Shown here one piece after another: positions 15,960 to 26,582 of a stretch of 64,000 nt of DNA. The translations under genes and the position numbers were made by a program. Under the pieces are notes generated by a model. That model saw only the letters and a list, made by a program, of their open reading frames with translations, was not told where the DNA came from and ran no database searches. Origin of the DNA: Rhodococcus sp. 06-235-1A (lineage in GTDB: Bacteria > Actinomycetota > Actinomycetes > Mycobacteriales > Mycobacteriaceae); NCBI RefSeq assembly GCF_002258785.1, contig NZ_NOYI01000021.1:62001-126000 (forward strand). The letters run 5' to 3'. Within the stretch, counting starts at the first letter, position 1. Each line of letters starts with the position of its first letter.

Positions 15960-16977
15960 GACGGTACGAACCGGGAGTCTGACCGGTCCAGCGCTTGAAG
16001 GCGCGGCGGAACGCGCTGGGCTCGGAGAAGCCCAGGCGAGCCGAGATGTCGTCGACGCTGTCTCCGCGGCTCAGCCCTGAGATCGCGGCATCGCGCAGCA
16101 CTTCTTCGCGCAGTTGGTTGATCGAGGTGCCCTCCTGCCGCAGGACACGTCGAAGGTGTGGCGGGCTGATGTTGAGCATCGCCGCGATGTCCTCGGTTCC
16201 CGGTGCGCCGCCCGTGAATCCGGTTTCGAGCGCCCGGCGGACCTGGCTGGACGCGGTGCTGTCGTAGTCTCGGGACGAGAACAGCAGATTGGGTGACTCG
16301 GCGAGGTACTCCGCCAAGCTCGCTTCGGTCTGGACTATCGGCGCTCGCATCACAGCGCTGTCGAATTCCAATGTCGCGCGGTCGGTTCCGAACTCGACAT
16401 GGGTTCCGAAGATGGTGTCGTACATCTTGCCGGCCTCGGGTCCGGGCAGGGAGTACGGCAGTTGCACCGACAGAAGCTTGACCCGATTGCCGATGAGCCA
16501 CGCCGCAAATCGGTGCAGCAGGATCAACAGAAAATCGGTGAGCAATCGCTCGGCGAGTTCGTTGCCTTCCGGGCTCAGATGAGTCGTGGGAGTGACGTGC
16601 ACCGTCAACACCGTGGATTCCTCGGTTGTGTCCATCGTCATGGGGCGCACCGGAATCAGCACCCGCATGGTCTCGGACATCCGAATCAGGGCGGCCCCGA
16701 GGTTCGCGGTGTGGATCAGCGTCTGGCAAATCACGCGAAAGCTGCCGCGGCGCACGGGTACTGCGGCGAGGCCGAACAGTTCGTCGCCGGTCATCGCCCA
16801 GACCGCCTGGGTGAATGCAGTGACCTGTCGGGTGGTCAGTCGCTCCGTCGGATTGTCGAGGATGGAATGTCCGATCCCGGCCATGGACAACGGGTAGGTC
16901 AGATCCACCCCGCTCTTCGTCGCGAGGTCCACGGCCTGCCTCACGAAGTACGCCGGGATCGTCGGTTGCGGATTCAC
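15952..16977 (-). CDS. AraC-family transcriptional regulator
   Basis: 341 aa. The N-terminal 190 residues match the arabinose-binding-like domain found in OruR/ArgR-type AraC proteins (SMAGIGHSILDNPTERLTTR early, then GSFRVICQTLIHTANLGAAL). The C-terminal about 85 residues form the double HTH (EDIAAMLNISPPHLRRVLRQ and SVDDISARLGFSEPSAFRRA), ending FKRWTGQTPGSYR. GTG 16977 overlaps the stop codon of the upstream aminotransferase (GTGA), so the two are translationally coupled. This AraC subgroup often controls amino-acid or lipid catabolism; the target is unknown and may be the operon itself. Confidence 0.88.
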   Translation of the reverse strand: MNPQPTIPAYFVRQAVDLATKSGVDLTYPLSMAGIGHSILDNPTERLTTRQVTAFTQAVWAMTGDELFGLAAVPVRRGSFRVICQTLIHTANLGAALIRMSETMRVLIPVRPMTMDTTEESTVLTVHVTPTTHLSPEGNELAERLLTDFLLILLHRFAAWLIGNRVKLLSVQLPYSLPGPEAGKMYDTIFGTHVEFGTDRATLEFDSAVMRAPIVQTEASLAEYLAESPNLLFSSRDYDSTASSQVRRALETGFTGGAPGTEDIAAMLNISPPHLRRVLRQEGTSINQLREEVLRDAAISGLSRGDSVDDISARLGFSEPSAFRRAFKRWTGQTPGSYRLS

Positions 16978-18146
16978 AACTTCCGTAGCCTCTCGGCCGC
17001 ATCGGCGAGTACCTCGTCCTGCTTGCAGAAAGCGAAGCGTACCAACGATTTCCATGGAGCAGGCTCGTCCACGAACGCGGTGACCGGAATTGCCGCCACA
17101 CCCACCAGATCCGGGAGGGCGCGGCAGAACTCGTAGGCGTCACCTCGTCCGATCGGCGCGACGTCGGCGCACACGAAATACGTTCCCGCGCTGTGCTTCA
17201 CATCCGCCCCGGCCGAGTCCAGTGCAGCCGAGAGGGTGTCCCGCTTGCGTTGCAGGCCGTCGCGCATGGTGGCGATCCAGGCCTGCTCGTGCTCGAGCGC
17301 GTAGGCAACGGCCGGTTGGAAGGGAGTGCCTCCGACGAAGCTCATGAACTGCTTGGCGGCGCGGACGGCGTCGATCAGTTCGGCCGGGCCCAGCGCCCAC
17401 CCCGTCTTCCAGCCGGTGGCATTGAAGGTCTTCGCGGCACTCGACACGGTGACGGTGCGCTCGAACATCCCCGGCAGTGTCGCGATCGGGGTGTGCACGC
17501 CCCCATCGAAGGTCAGGTGCTCGTACACCTCGTCGGTGAGGACGAGCAGATCGTGTGCGACTGCGATCTCGGCGAGGCGAATCATGGTGGCGCGGTCGAA
17601 GACCGTACCGGTGGGGTTGTGCGGGGAGTTGACGATCAACATGCGCGTTCGGGGTCCGACGGCGCGTTCGACGGCGTCGGTGTCGACGGTCCACCCGGTG
17701 CCGTCGGGAACCAACGGCACGGCCGTTCGCGTCGCACCGGCGAGAGCGACGGCGGCCGCGTAGGAGTCGTAGAACGGCTCGATGAGCAGTACGTCGTCGC
17801 CCGCCTCGATCAATCCGAGCAGCGAGGCCGAGATGGCCTCGGTGGCACCGACGGTGACGAGTATCTGCGAATCGGGGTCGTAGCGCAGCCCGAACCTGGC
17901 CGCCCTGTCGTCGGCGATGGCAGCGCGCAGCACCGGCATGCCAGGGCCGGGGGAGTATTGGTTGAGTCCGCTGGCGATGGCCTTGCGTGCCGCTTCGAGC
18001 ATGGCAGGCGGCCCGTCGGTATCCGGAAAACCCTGCCCGAGGTTGACGGCATTCTTCCTGGCGGCGAGTGCGGTCATCTCGGCGAAGATGGTCGATGCGA
18101 ACGGGCGCAGGCGTGCCACGGTGCGCGAGGGCAGCAACTCGGACAT
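16974..18146 (-). CDS. dapC: PLP-dependent class I/II aminotransferase, DapC-like
   Basis: 390 aa, fold-type I aminotransferase. Family landmarks: NLGQGFPDTDGPPAMLEAA, NQYSPGPGMPVLRAAIA, VNSPHNPTGTVFD, LTDEVYEHLTFDG, the PLP lysine in SSAAKTFNATGWKTGWALGP and the C-terminal Arg in SLVRFAFCK. From memory it is close to M. tuberculosis Rv0858c, named DapC (N-succinyl-diaminopimelate aminotransferase, lysine and peptidoglycan precursor synthesis), but similar enzymes act on kynurenine or methionine, so the symbol is tentative. Start taken at ATG 18146; 18164 is also possible. Co-directional and coupled with the AraC regulator. Confidence 0.82.
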   Translation of the reverse strand: MSELLPSRTVARLRPFASTIFAEMTALAARKNAVNLGQGFPDTDGPPAMLEAARKAIASGLNQYSPGPGMPVLRAAIADDRAARFGLRYDPDSQILVTVGATEAISASLLGLIEAGDDVLLIEPFYDSYAAAVALAGATRTAVPLVPDGTGWTVDTDAVERAVGPRTRMLIVNSPHNPTGTVFDRATMIRLAEIAVAHDLLVLTDEVYEHLTFDGGVHTPIATLPGMFERTVTVSSAAKTFNATGWKTGWALGPAELIDAVRAAKQFMSFVGGTPFQPAVAYALEHEQAWIATMRDGLQRKRDTLSAALDSAGADVKHSAGTYFVCADVAPIGRGDAYEFCRALPDLVGVAAIPVTAFVDEPAPWKSLVRFAFCKQDEVLADAAERLRKL

Positions 18147-18208
18147 TCCTGCAGCGTAGTTCACTGGGCCGAACCGGTCTTTCGCCCTGCGTCTGTACTG
18201 TGCTTGTC

Positions 18209-19195
18209 ATGCGATTCGGATTGTTCGTTCCACAGGGTTGGCGCCTGGATCTGGTCGGTATCGACCCTGCCCAGCACTGGAATGTACTGCGTGATCATGC
18301 GCTCGCCGCCGAGGCGGGCCCGTGGGAGTCCCTGTGGGTCTACGACCACTTTCACACCGTTCCCACCGCGACCGACGAGGCGACGCACGAGGCCTGGTCG
18401 CTGATGTCCGCATTGGCCGCGACCACCTCCCGGATCCGGCTCGGGCAGATGTGCACGGCGATGGCGTACCGCAACCCGGCCTACCTCGCCAAGGTTGCCG
18501 CCACCGTCGACATCATTTCCGGTGGTCGCGTCGAGATGGGTATCGGCGGCGGTTGGCACGAGCACGAGTTTCGGGCCTACGGATACGGGTTTCCCTCTGC
18601 CGGAGAGCGATTGGGGCGGCTCGACGAGGGCGTTCAGATCTTCAAGCAGGCGTGGACAACCGGGGAAGTGTTTCTGGACGGCAAGTACTACCAGATCGAC
18701 GGTGCCGTGGTGCGGCCCCTGCCGTTGCAGGAGGGCGGTATCCCGCTGTGGATCGCGGGCGGCGGCGAGAAGGTCACCCTGAAGATTGCCGCGAAGTACG
18801 CCGATTACACCAACTTCGACGGAACCCCCAGCGGATTCGCCGCCAAATCGGCTCTGCTGCGCGAGCATTGCGCCACCGTGGGCACCGACTTCGAAGCCAT
18901 CGTCCGATCGGCGAATTACAACGTCGTCATCGGCGCGACCGAGGCCGAGGTGGAAGACAAGCTGCGCGCCCTCGAGAGTCGGCTCGCCGAGTACGTCGGT
19001 GCCGAGAAGGCCGACGGCGCACTGGCGGCGTATCGCGGCATGCCCGGAGTCGGAACCCCGGAGCAGATCGTGGAGAATCTGACGTCCCTGCAGGAGCAGG
19101 GAATGACGTACGGAATCTTCTACTTCCCCGAAGCGGCATACGACCGCTCGGGCATCGAACTCTTCGAGCGCGAGGTCATTCCGGCTCTTGCGTAG
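18209..19195 (+). CDS. LLM-class F420-dependent oxidoreductase
   Basis: 328 aa luciferase-like TIM-barrel enzyme of the TIGR03560-type F420 group. Visible landmarks: MRFGLFVPQGWRLDL, SLWVYDHFHTVPT, SRIRLGQMCTAMAYRNPAYL, VDIISGGRVEMGIGGGWHEH and PLWIAGGGEKVTLKIAAKYA. Cofactor F420 (rather than FMN) is inferred from subgroup and organism. Start ATG 18209. It is divergent from the aminotransferase and its 3' end overlaps the DUF3239 gene by 20 bases. Substrate unknown. Confidence 0.87.
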   Translation: MRFGLFVPQGWRLDLVGIDPAQHWNVLRDHALAAEAGPWESLWVYDHFHTVPTATDEATHEAWSLMSALAATTSRIRLGQMCTAMAYRNPAYLAKVAATVDIISGGRVEMGIGGGWHEHEFRAYGYGFPSAGERLGRLDEGVQIFKQAWTTGEVFLDGKYYQIDGAVVRPLPLQEGGIPLWIAGGGEKVTLKIAAKYADYTNFDGTPSGFAAKSALLREHCATVGTDFEAIVRSANYNVVIGATEAEVEDKLRALESRLAEYVGAEKADGALAAYRGMPGVGTPEQIVENLTSLQEQGMTYGIFYFPEAAYDRSGIELFEREVIPALA

Positions 19196-19865
19196 GTCGT
19201 CTCGGATCCTCGGGAAGGTCGGCGGGGTCCACGAGCAACTGCTGGTTCTTGGCCTTGCGGACCTTCTCCGACAACCCGATGTTGGCGTGCAGCAGTGCCC
19301 ACTCACCCTCGGTGATCTCATCGGTGGCACGTGCGAGAACCGTCGGATCGGGGGTGCCCCAGGCAATGGGCATCGCCGAGACCAACTGCCAGGTTCGCCC
19401 GCCCGTGTTCGCGCCGCGGTCGGCGAGAACCGACACCGAGGGCACCTTCGCACCCCGCTCCATCGCATGTCCGGGCAGTGCTCGCACGACGCGGGTGATC
19501 AACACGTAGTGCGGTTCTTCGACACCAGGCTTGGCGATGTCGACCAGGGCCAGCAGTAGCGCTCCGACCGGTAGTTTCTCGGCCACCACCGCGGGCACCA
19601 GATCGCCTGCTGCATACTGCGATTCGATGGAACCCATTTTCCGCGGTGCCCACAGCATCACCCACAGGGAGGTCGCTGCACCGACCAGGAACACCGCGCC
19701 GAGGATGTACGACCACAGCGTTGCGATCCAGATGAACCACACCCCCAACGCGATCAGAATCACCGCGGTGAGCGCCGCGGAGGCCCGCAACCGGCGAAGT
19801 TCGGTGAACGTCTCGTTGACCGACTTCGCGTGGGCTACGTCTACGTGAAACTGGAATCGGCGCAC
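19176..19865 (-). CDS. DUF3239-family membrane protein
   Basis: 229 aa protein of a family limited to Corynebacteriales-type actinobacteria. Two adjacent hydrophobic helices (AALTAVILIALGVWFIWIAT and WSYILGAVFLVGAATSLWVM, about residues 30-72) anchor a hydrophilic C-terminal domain with the pattern VPAVVAEKLPVGALLLALVD and PHYVLITRVVRALPG. No catalytic motif recognised. The N-terminal RRFQFHVDVAHAKSVNETFT is conserved in the family. Function unknown. Confidence 0.75.
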   Translation of the reverse strand: MRRFQFHVDVAHAKSVNETFTELRRLRASAALTAVILIALGVWFIWIATLWSYILGAVFLVGAATSLWVMLWAPRKMGSIESQYAAGDLVPAVVAEKLPVGALLLALVDIAKPGVEEPHYVLITRVVRALPGHAMERGAKVPSVSVLADRGANTGGRTWQLVSAMPIAWGTPDPTVLARATDEITEGEWALLHANIGLSEKVRKAKNQQLLVDPADLPEDPRRPTQEPE

Positions 19866-19904
19866 ACGACCATTCCTAGCACGGCACTGCGGCGATCCGA
19901 AGCC

Positions 19905-21560
19905 TCAGATCGCCGGACCGAGCAAGTCGTCCGCGTCGGTGATGCGGTACGCGTACCCCTGTTCGGCGAGAAAACGCTGACGGTGGGCGGCGTATTCGGC
20001 GTCGAGGGTGTCGCGGGAGACCACCGAGTAGAAGTGCGCCTGACCGCCGTCGTGTTTCGGCCGCAGTAGTCGGCCCAGGCGCTGGGCCTCTTCCTGCCTC
20101 GACCCGAACGTTCCCGAGACCTGCACTGCCACGGACGCTTCCGGAAGGTCGATTGAGAAGTTCGCCACCTTGCTCACCACCAGCGTCTGGATCTCGCCCT
20201 TGCGGAAGGCGTCGAAGAGCACTTCACGTTCCTTGTTCTTGGTCGAGCCCTGAATGACCGGAGCGTTCAGCGCCTCGCCCAGCTCGTTCAACTGATCGAG
20301 GTACGCGCCGATCACCAACGTCGGAGCGTCCTGGTGTTTGGCCAGGATCGACTTCACGACGGCGATCTTCGTGTGGGCCGTCGAGCACAGTTTGTAGCGC
20401 TCTTCGGGCTCGGCGACGGCGTACGACATCCGCTCGGCGTCGGTGAGGGTGACGCGAACCTCGATGCACTCGGCCGGCGCGATCCAGCCCTGCGCCTCGA
20501 TGTCCTTCCACGGGGCGTCGTAGCGCTTGGGGCCGATCAGCGAGAACACGTCGCCCTCGCGACCGTCTTCCCGGACGAGCGTTGCCGTCAGGCCGAGGCG
20601 TCGACGTGACTGCAGATCGGCCGTCATGCGAAACACCGGGGCGGGGAGAAGGTGGACCTCGTCGTAGATCACCAGACCCCAGTCGCGGGAGTCGAACAGT
20701 TCGAGGTGCTTGTATTCACCCTTGGTACGACGCGTGATCACCTGGTACGTGGCGATTGTCACAGGGCGGATCTCCTTGCGCTCGCCCGAGTACTCGCCGA
20801 TCTCCTCCTCGGTGAGCGAGGTGCGCGCGATGAGTTCGTGCTTCCACTGCCGACCGGCGACGGTGTTGGTGACCAGAATCAGCGTCGTCGCCTTGGCTCT
20901 GGCCATCGCGGCTGCGCCGACCATCGTCTTGCCCGCGCCACAGGGCAGGACGACGACGCCCGAGCCGCCGGCCCAGAACGAATCGGCCGCCATCTCCTGG
21001 TAGTCGCGCAGTGTCCACTTGCCGCCCTCGGTGTCGAGCTCGATGGGGTGGGCTTCGCCGTCGACGTAGCCGGCGAGGTCCTCGGCAGGCCAGCCGATCT
21101 TGAGCAACATCTGCTTCACATGGCCGCGTTCGGACGGATGCACGATCACCGTGTCCTCGTCGACCATCGCGCCGAGCATGGGCGCAATCTTCTTGTGGCG
21201 CATCACCTCTGTGAGCACCGCGCGGTCCAGGCTGATCAGGACCAGGCCGTGGATCGGGCTCTTGACCAACTGCAGTCGGCCGTACCGGGCCATGGTGTCG
21301 ACGATGTCGACCAGCAGCGGCTGCGGCACCGCGTAACGCGAGAAGTTCACCAGTGCATCGACCACCTGCTCGGCATCGTGGCCGGCCGCACGCGCGTTCC
21401 ACAGAGCCAACGGGGTGATGCGGTACGTGTGGACGTGCTCGGGGGCACGTTCGAGTTCCGCGAACGGTGCGATGGCCGCCCGCGCTGCACCCGCAAGTTC
21501 GTGATCGATCTCGAGCAACAGCGTTTTGTCGGACTGAACGATCAGCGGGCCGTCGGTCAC
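19905..21560 (-). CDS. XPB-type DNA repair helicase (superfamily 2)
   Basis: 551 aa 3'-5' DNA helicase related to archaeal/eukaryotic XPB. Order of motifs: N-terminal damage-recognition-like domain, Walker A LPCGAGKTMVGAAAMA, DEVH box IYDEVHLLPAP, the LGLTATLVREDGRE motif III/RED region, and motif VI AQRLGRLLRPK. GTG 21560 is preferred because AGGAGG sits six bases upstream and family members begin TDGPLIVQSDKT; the frame continues 19 codons further with no ribosome site. It follows the helicase-associated gene by 89 bases on the same strand, the same pairing I recall for Rv0862c-Rv0861c. Biochemically such actinobacterial XPBs unwind and anneal DNA; the role in repair is not settled. Confidence 0.93.
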   Translation of the reverse strand: MTDGPLIVQSDKTLLLEIDHELAGAARAAIAPFAELERAPEHVHTYRITPLALWNARAAGHDAEQVVDALVNFSRYAVPQPLLVDIVDTMARYGRLQLVKSPIHGLVLISLDRAVLTEVMRHKKIAPMLGAMVDEDTVIVHPSERGHVKQMLLKIGWPAEDLAGYVDGEAHPIELDTEGGKWTLRDYQEMAADSFWAGGSGVVVLPCGAGKTMVGAAAMARAKATTLILVTNTVAGRQWKHELIARTSLTEEEIGEYSGERKEIRPVTIATYQVITRRTKGEYKHLELFDSRDWGLVIYDEVHLLPAPVFRMTADLQSRRRLGLTATLVREDGREGDVFSLIGPKRYDAPWKDIEAQGWIAPAECIEVRVTLTDAERMSYAVAEPEERYKLCSTAHTKIAVVKSILAKHQDAPTLVIGAYLDQLNELGEALNAPVIQGSTKNKEREVLFDAFRKGEIQTLVVSKVANFSIDLPEASVAVQVSGTFGSRQEEAQRLGRLLRPKHDGGQAHFYSVVSRDTLDAEYAAHRQRFLAEQGYAYRITDADDLLGPAI

Positions 21561-21649
21561 GGTTCCTCCTAGAGACTTCCGCTGCACCCGAAAGAGCGCA
21601 ACTTCTCCATTGTCCACAGGTAGGGGCGCGCGTGCACGTGAGCGTCGAA

Positions 21650-23941
21650 CTACTCGACCAGAGCGACCGAGGTGATGCGATGCAGGGTGAAGCGCCGAAC
21701 CCCTCCGGTGGCGGGGTCGAACGCGTCGAGTTGGCCGCCGCCGATGCTGATCGGATCGACAATTCGGTGGGTCGCGACCCCCTGTGCGTCGACGTAGCCG
21801 ATGCTGACGCTGCGTTTGACCTTGGCTGCGGTCTGCAACAACGTCATCGTCGCGGTACTGCTGGCGCGAGACCCGTCGGCGCGCACCACCGCGCCGCCGT
21901 TGCCTGCTGCCCGGTCGGAAGCACGCATCCCGCGAACCAGCGATCCCAGTTGTTCCTCGGTGGGGACGGCAGGCGTGCGGAACGTCTGACGTGGCCGCCT
22001 CGCCGACACCCGCGAACCGCGGGCGCGCAGATCGACGATGGTGCCGGACGAGTCCTCGCCCGCAGGGGCGAACCCGGCTCCGGCCAGCACGGTGAGAACC
22101 TCGGCGAGCGGGGCCTGCGAGATCGCGACGGTCGGGGCGAGGGCTCGAAGGGCCAACGATTCGGCCGCCGGGGACGCCATCACCTCGGCCAGCAAGGCCG
22201 GATCCTCGCAGCGCACGAAGGACGCGGCGACGCCTGCCCGCAGGCGACCGTGTCGACGCGCCACGTCGTCGATCAGGTATGTCAACGCCTGTGGCACCGG
22301 AGTTCTCGAATGGGTCGCGAACAACGCATGCAGCTCCGAGGCGCTCAATCCCACATCGAGGGCGCGACGCAGGCTCGTGTCGCTGATCCGGTACATCGTC
22401 GCTGCCCCCGCCGATTCGACGTCGGCCACGAGTTCGATCCGATCGTGCAGGTCCGGCTCGAGCGGGCCCGGTGCCACCAGCGTGAGATCGGCTTGCACCA
22501 GGACGTAGTCGATCGGCTCGGGGAGCGCTGCACGCATGTCGGCCTCGGCATTACCGTCGTGCAGCAACGAACGACCCGGGGTCGACATCGCCCCACGGGC
22601 GACGATGCCGAGCGCAGTCGCTTCGGCGATGACGTGACGGACGGGTGTGACGCCGAAACGTCCCGACCACCGGGGCCGACGCCACGCCAATGTTCGGGAG
22701 AGGTCTGCCGGCTGTGCCGAGTGGCCGCTGCCGAGTTCGGCCAGCAGTTCCAGGATCATGCGTCGATCCCGCGGTGCGGCCGGTGAACGGACTTCGTCGG
22801 ACAGTGCGGCGATGGGCTTGTCGTTGGGATCTCGCATCCCGATGACCCACGGTGCGCGCGGCACCTCGAGCCAGGCGGAGGCGAGCGTGTGCCATCGGGC
22901 TGCCGGGGCAGCGGTGAGCCATGCCTCGACCGCGGGTGTCGGTGCCCAGTAGTCGTCTCCGGTGTCGGACGCGGGAACGGGGTCCGGTGTTCCGCTCGAG
23001 ATGAGATGGGCCGAGGCCAGCAGCTCGACGAGGATGCTGACGCGGTCCTCGTCGAGGCCGGTGGCCTTGGTGATCTTGCGAAGCTCGCGCACACCCAGCC
23101 CGCCTGCCTTGAGCGCTGGAGCCGGTGAGTTGGACAGGGCCTCGATGACGAGGACGCAGTGCCTGCCGAGTTCGAGTGCCTCTCCTGCGGCAGCGGCATC
23201 GACGTCGGCGAGCGACTGTGTGCTGGTGGCAAGCTTCGGCTCGGCGAGCGATCGTGGGTCGGACATCGGCTCGCCGCGCAGGATCTGCCCCACCTGGACG
23301 GGCAGCTCGACGGTTTGCTCGTCCAACCAGATCAACAGGCCTGCGGCGAGCAACTTCTGGACCGGGCGGTCCGCAGGAGTGCCCGGTGCCGCGTCTCGGG
23401 TGCGGCCGGTCGGGGATGATCTGGCCAGGGTGTCGAGCAGATTGCGTTCGCCGTCGCCCAGTGCGGCCAGGGATGCGGTGATGTGCGACTCGGTGAGATT
23501 GTCGACCGGATCGAGCGCGCGGCCGATGCGCCACGGCACGGCGTCCACTGCGCCCGCGCTGATCCGGAAACCGGCTGCGTCGCCCCACACCAGCAACCGT
23601 TCGCGGAGTTGGGCCAGTGCCTTGTCGATGCTCTTGGCCGGTGCACGCTTGGCGACGACGGCCAGCAGCGCGGCGCGCGTGACCGGCCGATCGTAGGCCT
23701 CCTCGACGGCGAGAATCTCGAGGACGGTCAGAGCGAGTGTGTCCAGGGTGTCCGCAGTGTGCAGAATCGACCGGCGCTGCTCGGCCCGTCCGGCGAGTAC
23801 CGCCAGCGATGCGGGCGGCGGCGCGGTCAGATCCGGACGCAACGACATGGCCTTGATCAGCTCGGCGTCGGAGCGAGCTGCGATCCACTGAGGTAGATCA
23901 GGGGGCGTGTCGGTGTGTCGGTGCGCAGTCGTGTCGGTCAT
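21650..23941 (-). CDS. Helicase-associated protein (Helicase_C_3), partner of XPB
   Basis: 763 aa conserved actinobacterial protein, Rv0862c-like. The N-terminal about 330 residues are helical winged-helix repeats ([20 protein letters not shown], then [20 protein letters not shown]). The centre carries the XPB/Ssl2-type helicase-associated domain ([20 protein letters not shown] then [16 protein letters not shown]). The end, after [19 protein letters not shown], looks like a WYL-type sensor domain ([20 protein letters not shown]). No ATPase motifs, so it is a binding partner or regulator. It precedes the XPB gene in the same direction and is very probably co-transcribed. Confidence 0.87.
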   Translation of the reverse strand: MTDTTAHRHTDTPPDLPQWIAARSDAELIKAMSLRPDLTAPPPASLAVLAGRAEQRRSILHTADTLDTLALTVLEILAVEEAYDRPVTRAALLAVVAKRAPAKSIDKALAQLRERLLVWGDAAGFRISAGAVDAVPWRIGRALDPVDNLTESHITASLAALGDGERNLLDTLARSSPTGRTRDAAPGTPADRPVQKLLAAGLLIWLDEQTVELPVQVGQILRGEPMSDPRSLAEPKLATSTQSLADVDAAAAGEALELGRHCVLVIEALSNSPAPALKAGGLGVRELRKITKATGLDEDRVSILVELLASAHLISSGTPDPVPASDTGDDYWAPTPAVEAWLTAAPAARWHTLASAWLEVPRAPWVIGMRDPNDKPIAALSDEVRSPAAPRDRRMILELLAELGSGHSAQPADLSRTLAWRRPRWSGRFGVTPVRHVIAEATALGIVARGAMSTPGRSLLHDGNAEADMRAALPEPIDYVLVQADLTLVAPGPLEPDLHDRIELVADVESAGAATMYRISDTSLRRALDVGLSASELHALFATHSRTPVPQALTYLIDDVARRHGRLRAGVAASFVRCEDPALLAEVMASPAAESLALRALAPTVAISQAPLAEVLTVLAGAGFAPAGEDSSGTIVDLRARGSRVSARRPRQTFRTPAVPTEEQLGSLVRGMRASDRAAGNGGAVVRADGSRASSTATMTLLQTAAKVKRSVSIGYVDAQGVATHRIVDPISIGGGQLDAFDPATGGVRRFTLHRITSVALVE

Positions 23942-24002
23942 CGTCTATCAGATTAGAGACCTGGGCTGGTGCTCGCCGCAGGGCAGGTGTCAAAATAGGC
24001 GC

Positions 24003-24191
24003 ATGGTGAACAAGTCGAAGAAGCCCTATGTCGATCCAGGCTGGCCGGAAACCGCTCGCGGTGACCACGCGGTGACCGAACTCTCGTCCGCTCGATCGGG
24101 TGGCTTGTCGCCCTTCGGCGAGGACACCGAGTTCCCGCTGCCCGTCGAAGACCTGCCCTATGCGCATCCGGTGACCGTGGTCAACCGCTGA
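24003..24191 (+). CDS. Small conserved protein (62 aa), Rv0863-like
   Basis: 62 aa soluble peptide, [20 protein letters not shown] and then a Ser/Gly-rich stretch ending [16 protein letters not shown]. Similar short proteins sit divergently next to the helicase-associated gene across mycolate actinobacteria (Rv0863 in M. tuberculosis, from memory), which together with coding composition supports it. ATG 24003 is chosen over the upstream frame, which lies in the divergent promoter. Followed directly by an intrinsic terminator. Function unknown. Confidence 0.75.
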   Translation: MVNKSKKPYVDPGWPETARGDHAVTELSSARSGGLSPFGEDTEFPLPVEDLPYAHPVTVVNR

Positions 24192-24210
24192 CGAAGCCCA
24201 CGCAGCAACG

Positions 24211-24242
24211 AAAAAGCCCCCGACGTCGTCGGGGGCTTTTTT
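24211..24242. terminator. Bidirectional intrinsic terminator
   Basis: AAAAAGCCCCCGACG and CGTCGGGGGCTTTTTT form a G/C-rich stem flanked by A5 on the left and T6 on the right, so it terminates both the 62-aa gene (plus) and the rpf gene (minus), which end 20 and 29 bases away. Confidence 0.93.
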
Positions 24243-24270
24243 CGTACGAGATGCGAACCGTCGCGGGCGC

Positions 24271-25075
<805 letters not shown>

Positions 25076-25328
25076 TGGGTGATCGTCGAGGGTGTTCCGG
25101 TTCCCGCGGGACGAGGTTTGGCGCTGCGGGCCGGAGTTCGGCCGAACTTTCCGGCCGCTGCTGACCGTACTGAAATTCCCGGCTTACGTCACTATTTGGT
25201 AACTGTCGATTTTTCGGCGTCGCACGGAGTGCGTTTTGCGCGTCATTCCGGTCTCTCGAGTCTGCCCAGCTAGTGGACGTGTCGAGCTACGAACCCCAGT
25301 CCGTTGCCTGGCCGTTATCTCCGCGTTA

Positions 25329-25344
25329 TGTGATGGAAGTCACA
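25329..25344. promoter_or_regulatory. CRP/GlxR-type site upstream of rpf
   Basis: TGTGATGGAAGTCACA fits TGTGA-N6-TCACA exactly. It lies about 250 bases upstream of the riboswitch, at the far end of the rpf leader and 25 bases past the yccF stop. In M. tuberculosis CRP (Rv3676) is reported to control rpfA, so the arrangement appears conserved. The promoter itself was not pinned down. The remaining bases between 25076 and 25328 contain no supported gene. Confidence 0.75.
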
Positions 25345-25368
25345 TGGGCCCACGGCCCGTCCGAAAGG

Positions 25369-25743
25369 TCACCGAACCGCAACGATGTCCTTGCCGAGGG
25401 GCATCAGTGATACGGGAATCAATTTCAGGTTCGCGATCGCCAACGGGATGCCGATGATGGTGATCGCCATGGCGATTGCCGTGACCACATGAGTCAGCGC
25501 CAACCACCAGCCGGCGAGGATCAACCAGAGCACGTTGCCGACCAGCGCGCCGGACCCGGCACCTGGCTTGTCCACGATCGTCGACCCGAACGGCCACAGT
25601 GCGTACACGCCGATGCGGAACGACGCGATGCCGAACGGGATGGTCACGATCAGGATGCACAGCAGTATCCCGGCGAAGAAGTAGCCGATGGCCAGCCACA
25701 GCCCACCGAAGACCAACCAGATGATGTTCAGGATCAATCGCAT
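25369..25743 (-). CDS. YccF-family inner membrane protein
   Basis: 124 aa with the two YccF repeats: LNIIWLVFGGLWLAIGYFFA then VTIPFGIASFRIGVYALWPF, and LVGNVLWLILAGWWLALTHV then ITIIGIPLAIANLKLIPVSL. Four transmembrane helices. Conserved in the same place as Rv0870c. Three bases separate it from the small membrane-protein gene upstream, so they are likely co-transcribed. Function in bacteria unknown. Confidence 0.9.
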   Translation of the reverse strand: MRLILNIIWLVFGGLWLAIGYFFAGILLCILIVTIPFGIASFRIGVYALWPFGSTIVDKPGAGSGALVGNVLWLILAGWWLALTHVVTAIAMAITIIGIPLAIANLKLIPVSLMPLGKDIVAVR

Positions 25744-25746
25744 GAT

Positions 25747-25971
25747 CTACCGGGCCCGCCGTCCGGACGCCAGTGCGTACACCAAAGCCAGCACGAACCC
25801 GGCCGGTGCCGAGAACATCGCCGTCAGATACAGGCTCAGCGGGGGCTTGGCGTCGGAGAAGATCGGAAACAGCAGGATCGCGACGATGGCGACGAGGCCG
25901 ATCGCGAACAGTGCCAGCGCGATGCGCAGCAATACGGTGCTGCTCTTACGGGTCGATGTATCCACCTGCAC
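25747..25971 (-). CDS. Small two-helix membrane protein
   Basis: About 74 aa, not assigned to a family. Two hydrophobic segments are clear: TVLLRIALALFAIGLVAIVA and LYLTAMFSAPAGFVLALVYA, with a basic C-terminus GRRAR. The start is probably GTG 25971 or 25974; codons further upstream are out of keeping with a membrane N-terminus and overlap the cspB promoter. Three-base spacing to yccF suggests a two-gene operon. Confidence 0.6.
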   Translation of the reverse strand: MQVDTSTRKSSTVLLRIALALFAIGLVAIVAILLFPIFSDAKPPLSLYLTAMFSAPAGFVLALVYALASGRRAR

Positions 25972-26153
25972 CACGGTAGTGCGAATCGGGCGGTACGGCG
26001 AAGAACTCGAATGCCCTATCCGGGCGCACCGCGCTAGACTGGCGTATTCGCGTCCCACGGTCTTGTGGGGCGCGAAACTTGTGCAGACCGCGGGTCCGAA
26101 CATCGGGCGTGCGAACGAAACGACCGACAGCAACAGATGAACGGGTGAGCTCA

Positions 26154-26570
26154 GTGCCGACCGGCAAGGTGAAGTGGTACGACGTCGACAAGGGATTCGG
26201 ATTCCTCTCGCAGGAGGAAGGCGAGGACGTCTACGTGCGTTCCTCGGCGCTGCCCGAGGGCGTCGAGGGCCTCAAAGCCGGTCAGCGTGTCGAGTTCGGC
26301 ATGGCTGCGGGCCGTCGGGGACCACAGGCACTGAGTTTGAAGGTGCTCGAGCCGGCACTGTCGGTGCGGCAGAACACCGGCAGTACCCGCCGCGAGCCCG
26401 TCGAGCGCAAGCACACACCCGACGAGCTGCACGGGATGGTCGAGGACATGATCACGCTGCTCGAGGCGACGGTGCAGCCCGAACTCCGCAAGGGCAAGTA
26501 CCCCGATCGCAAGATCGCTCAGCGCATCTCCGAGGTCGTCCGCGCCGTCGCTCGTGAGCTCGACAGCTGA
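26154..26570 (+). CDS. cspB: Cold-shock-domain protein with C-terminal extension (CspB-like)
   Basis: 138 aa. Residues 1-65 are a cold-shock domain with both RNA-binding motifs: KGFGFLSQ (RNP1 variant) and DVYVRSSAL (RNP2 variant). The remaining about 70 residues form a charged helical tail ([20 protein letters not shown]). This long form is conserved as Rv0871 in mycobacteria. GTG 26154 gives the family start [12 protein letters not shown] 26145 is also in frame. Acts as an RNA chaperone in the cytoplasm, by family knowledge. Converges on the DUF2771 gene. Confidence 0.9.
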   Translation: MPTGKVKWYDVDKGFGFLSQEEGEDVYVRSSALPEGVEGLKAGQRVEFGMAAGRRGPQALSLKVLEPALSVRQNTGSTRREPVERKHTPDELHGMVEDMITLLEATVQPELRKGKYPDRKIAQRISEVVRAVARELDS

Positions 26571-26582
26571 TCTCCGCGAGCG

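Noticed and set aside
24003..24242. Possible toxin-antitoxin reading of the 62-aa gene
   Set aside because: No partner gene; conserved solitary position next to the helicase-associated gene and a terminator argue against it.
25200..25260. Second copy of the 16-bp GTGCGCGTTTTGCG inverted repeat
   Set aside because: Only one partial arm (GTGCGTTTTGCGCGT) is present, with no matching second arm.
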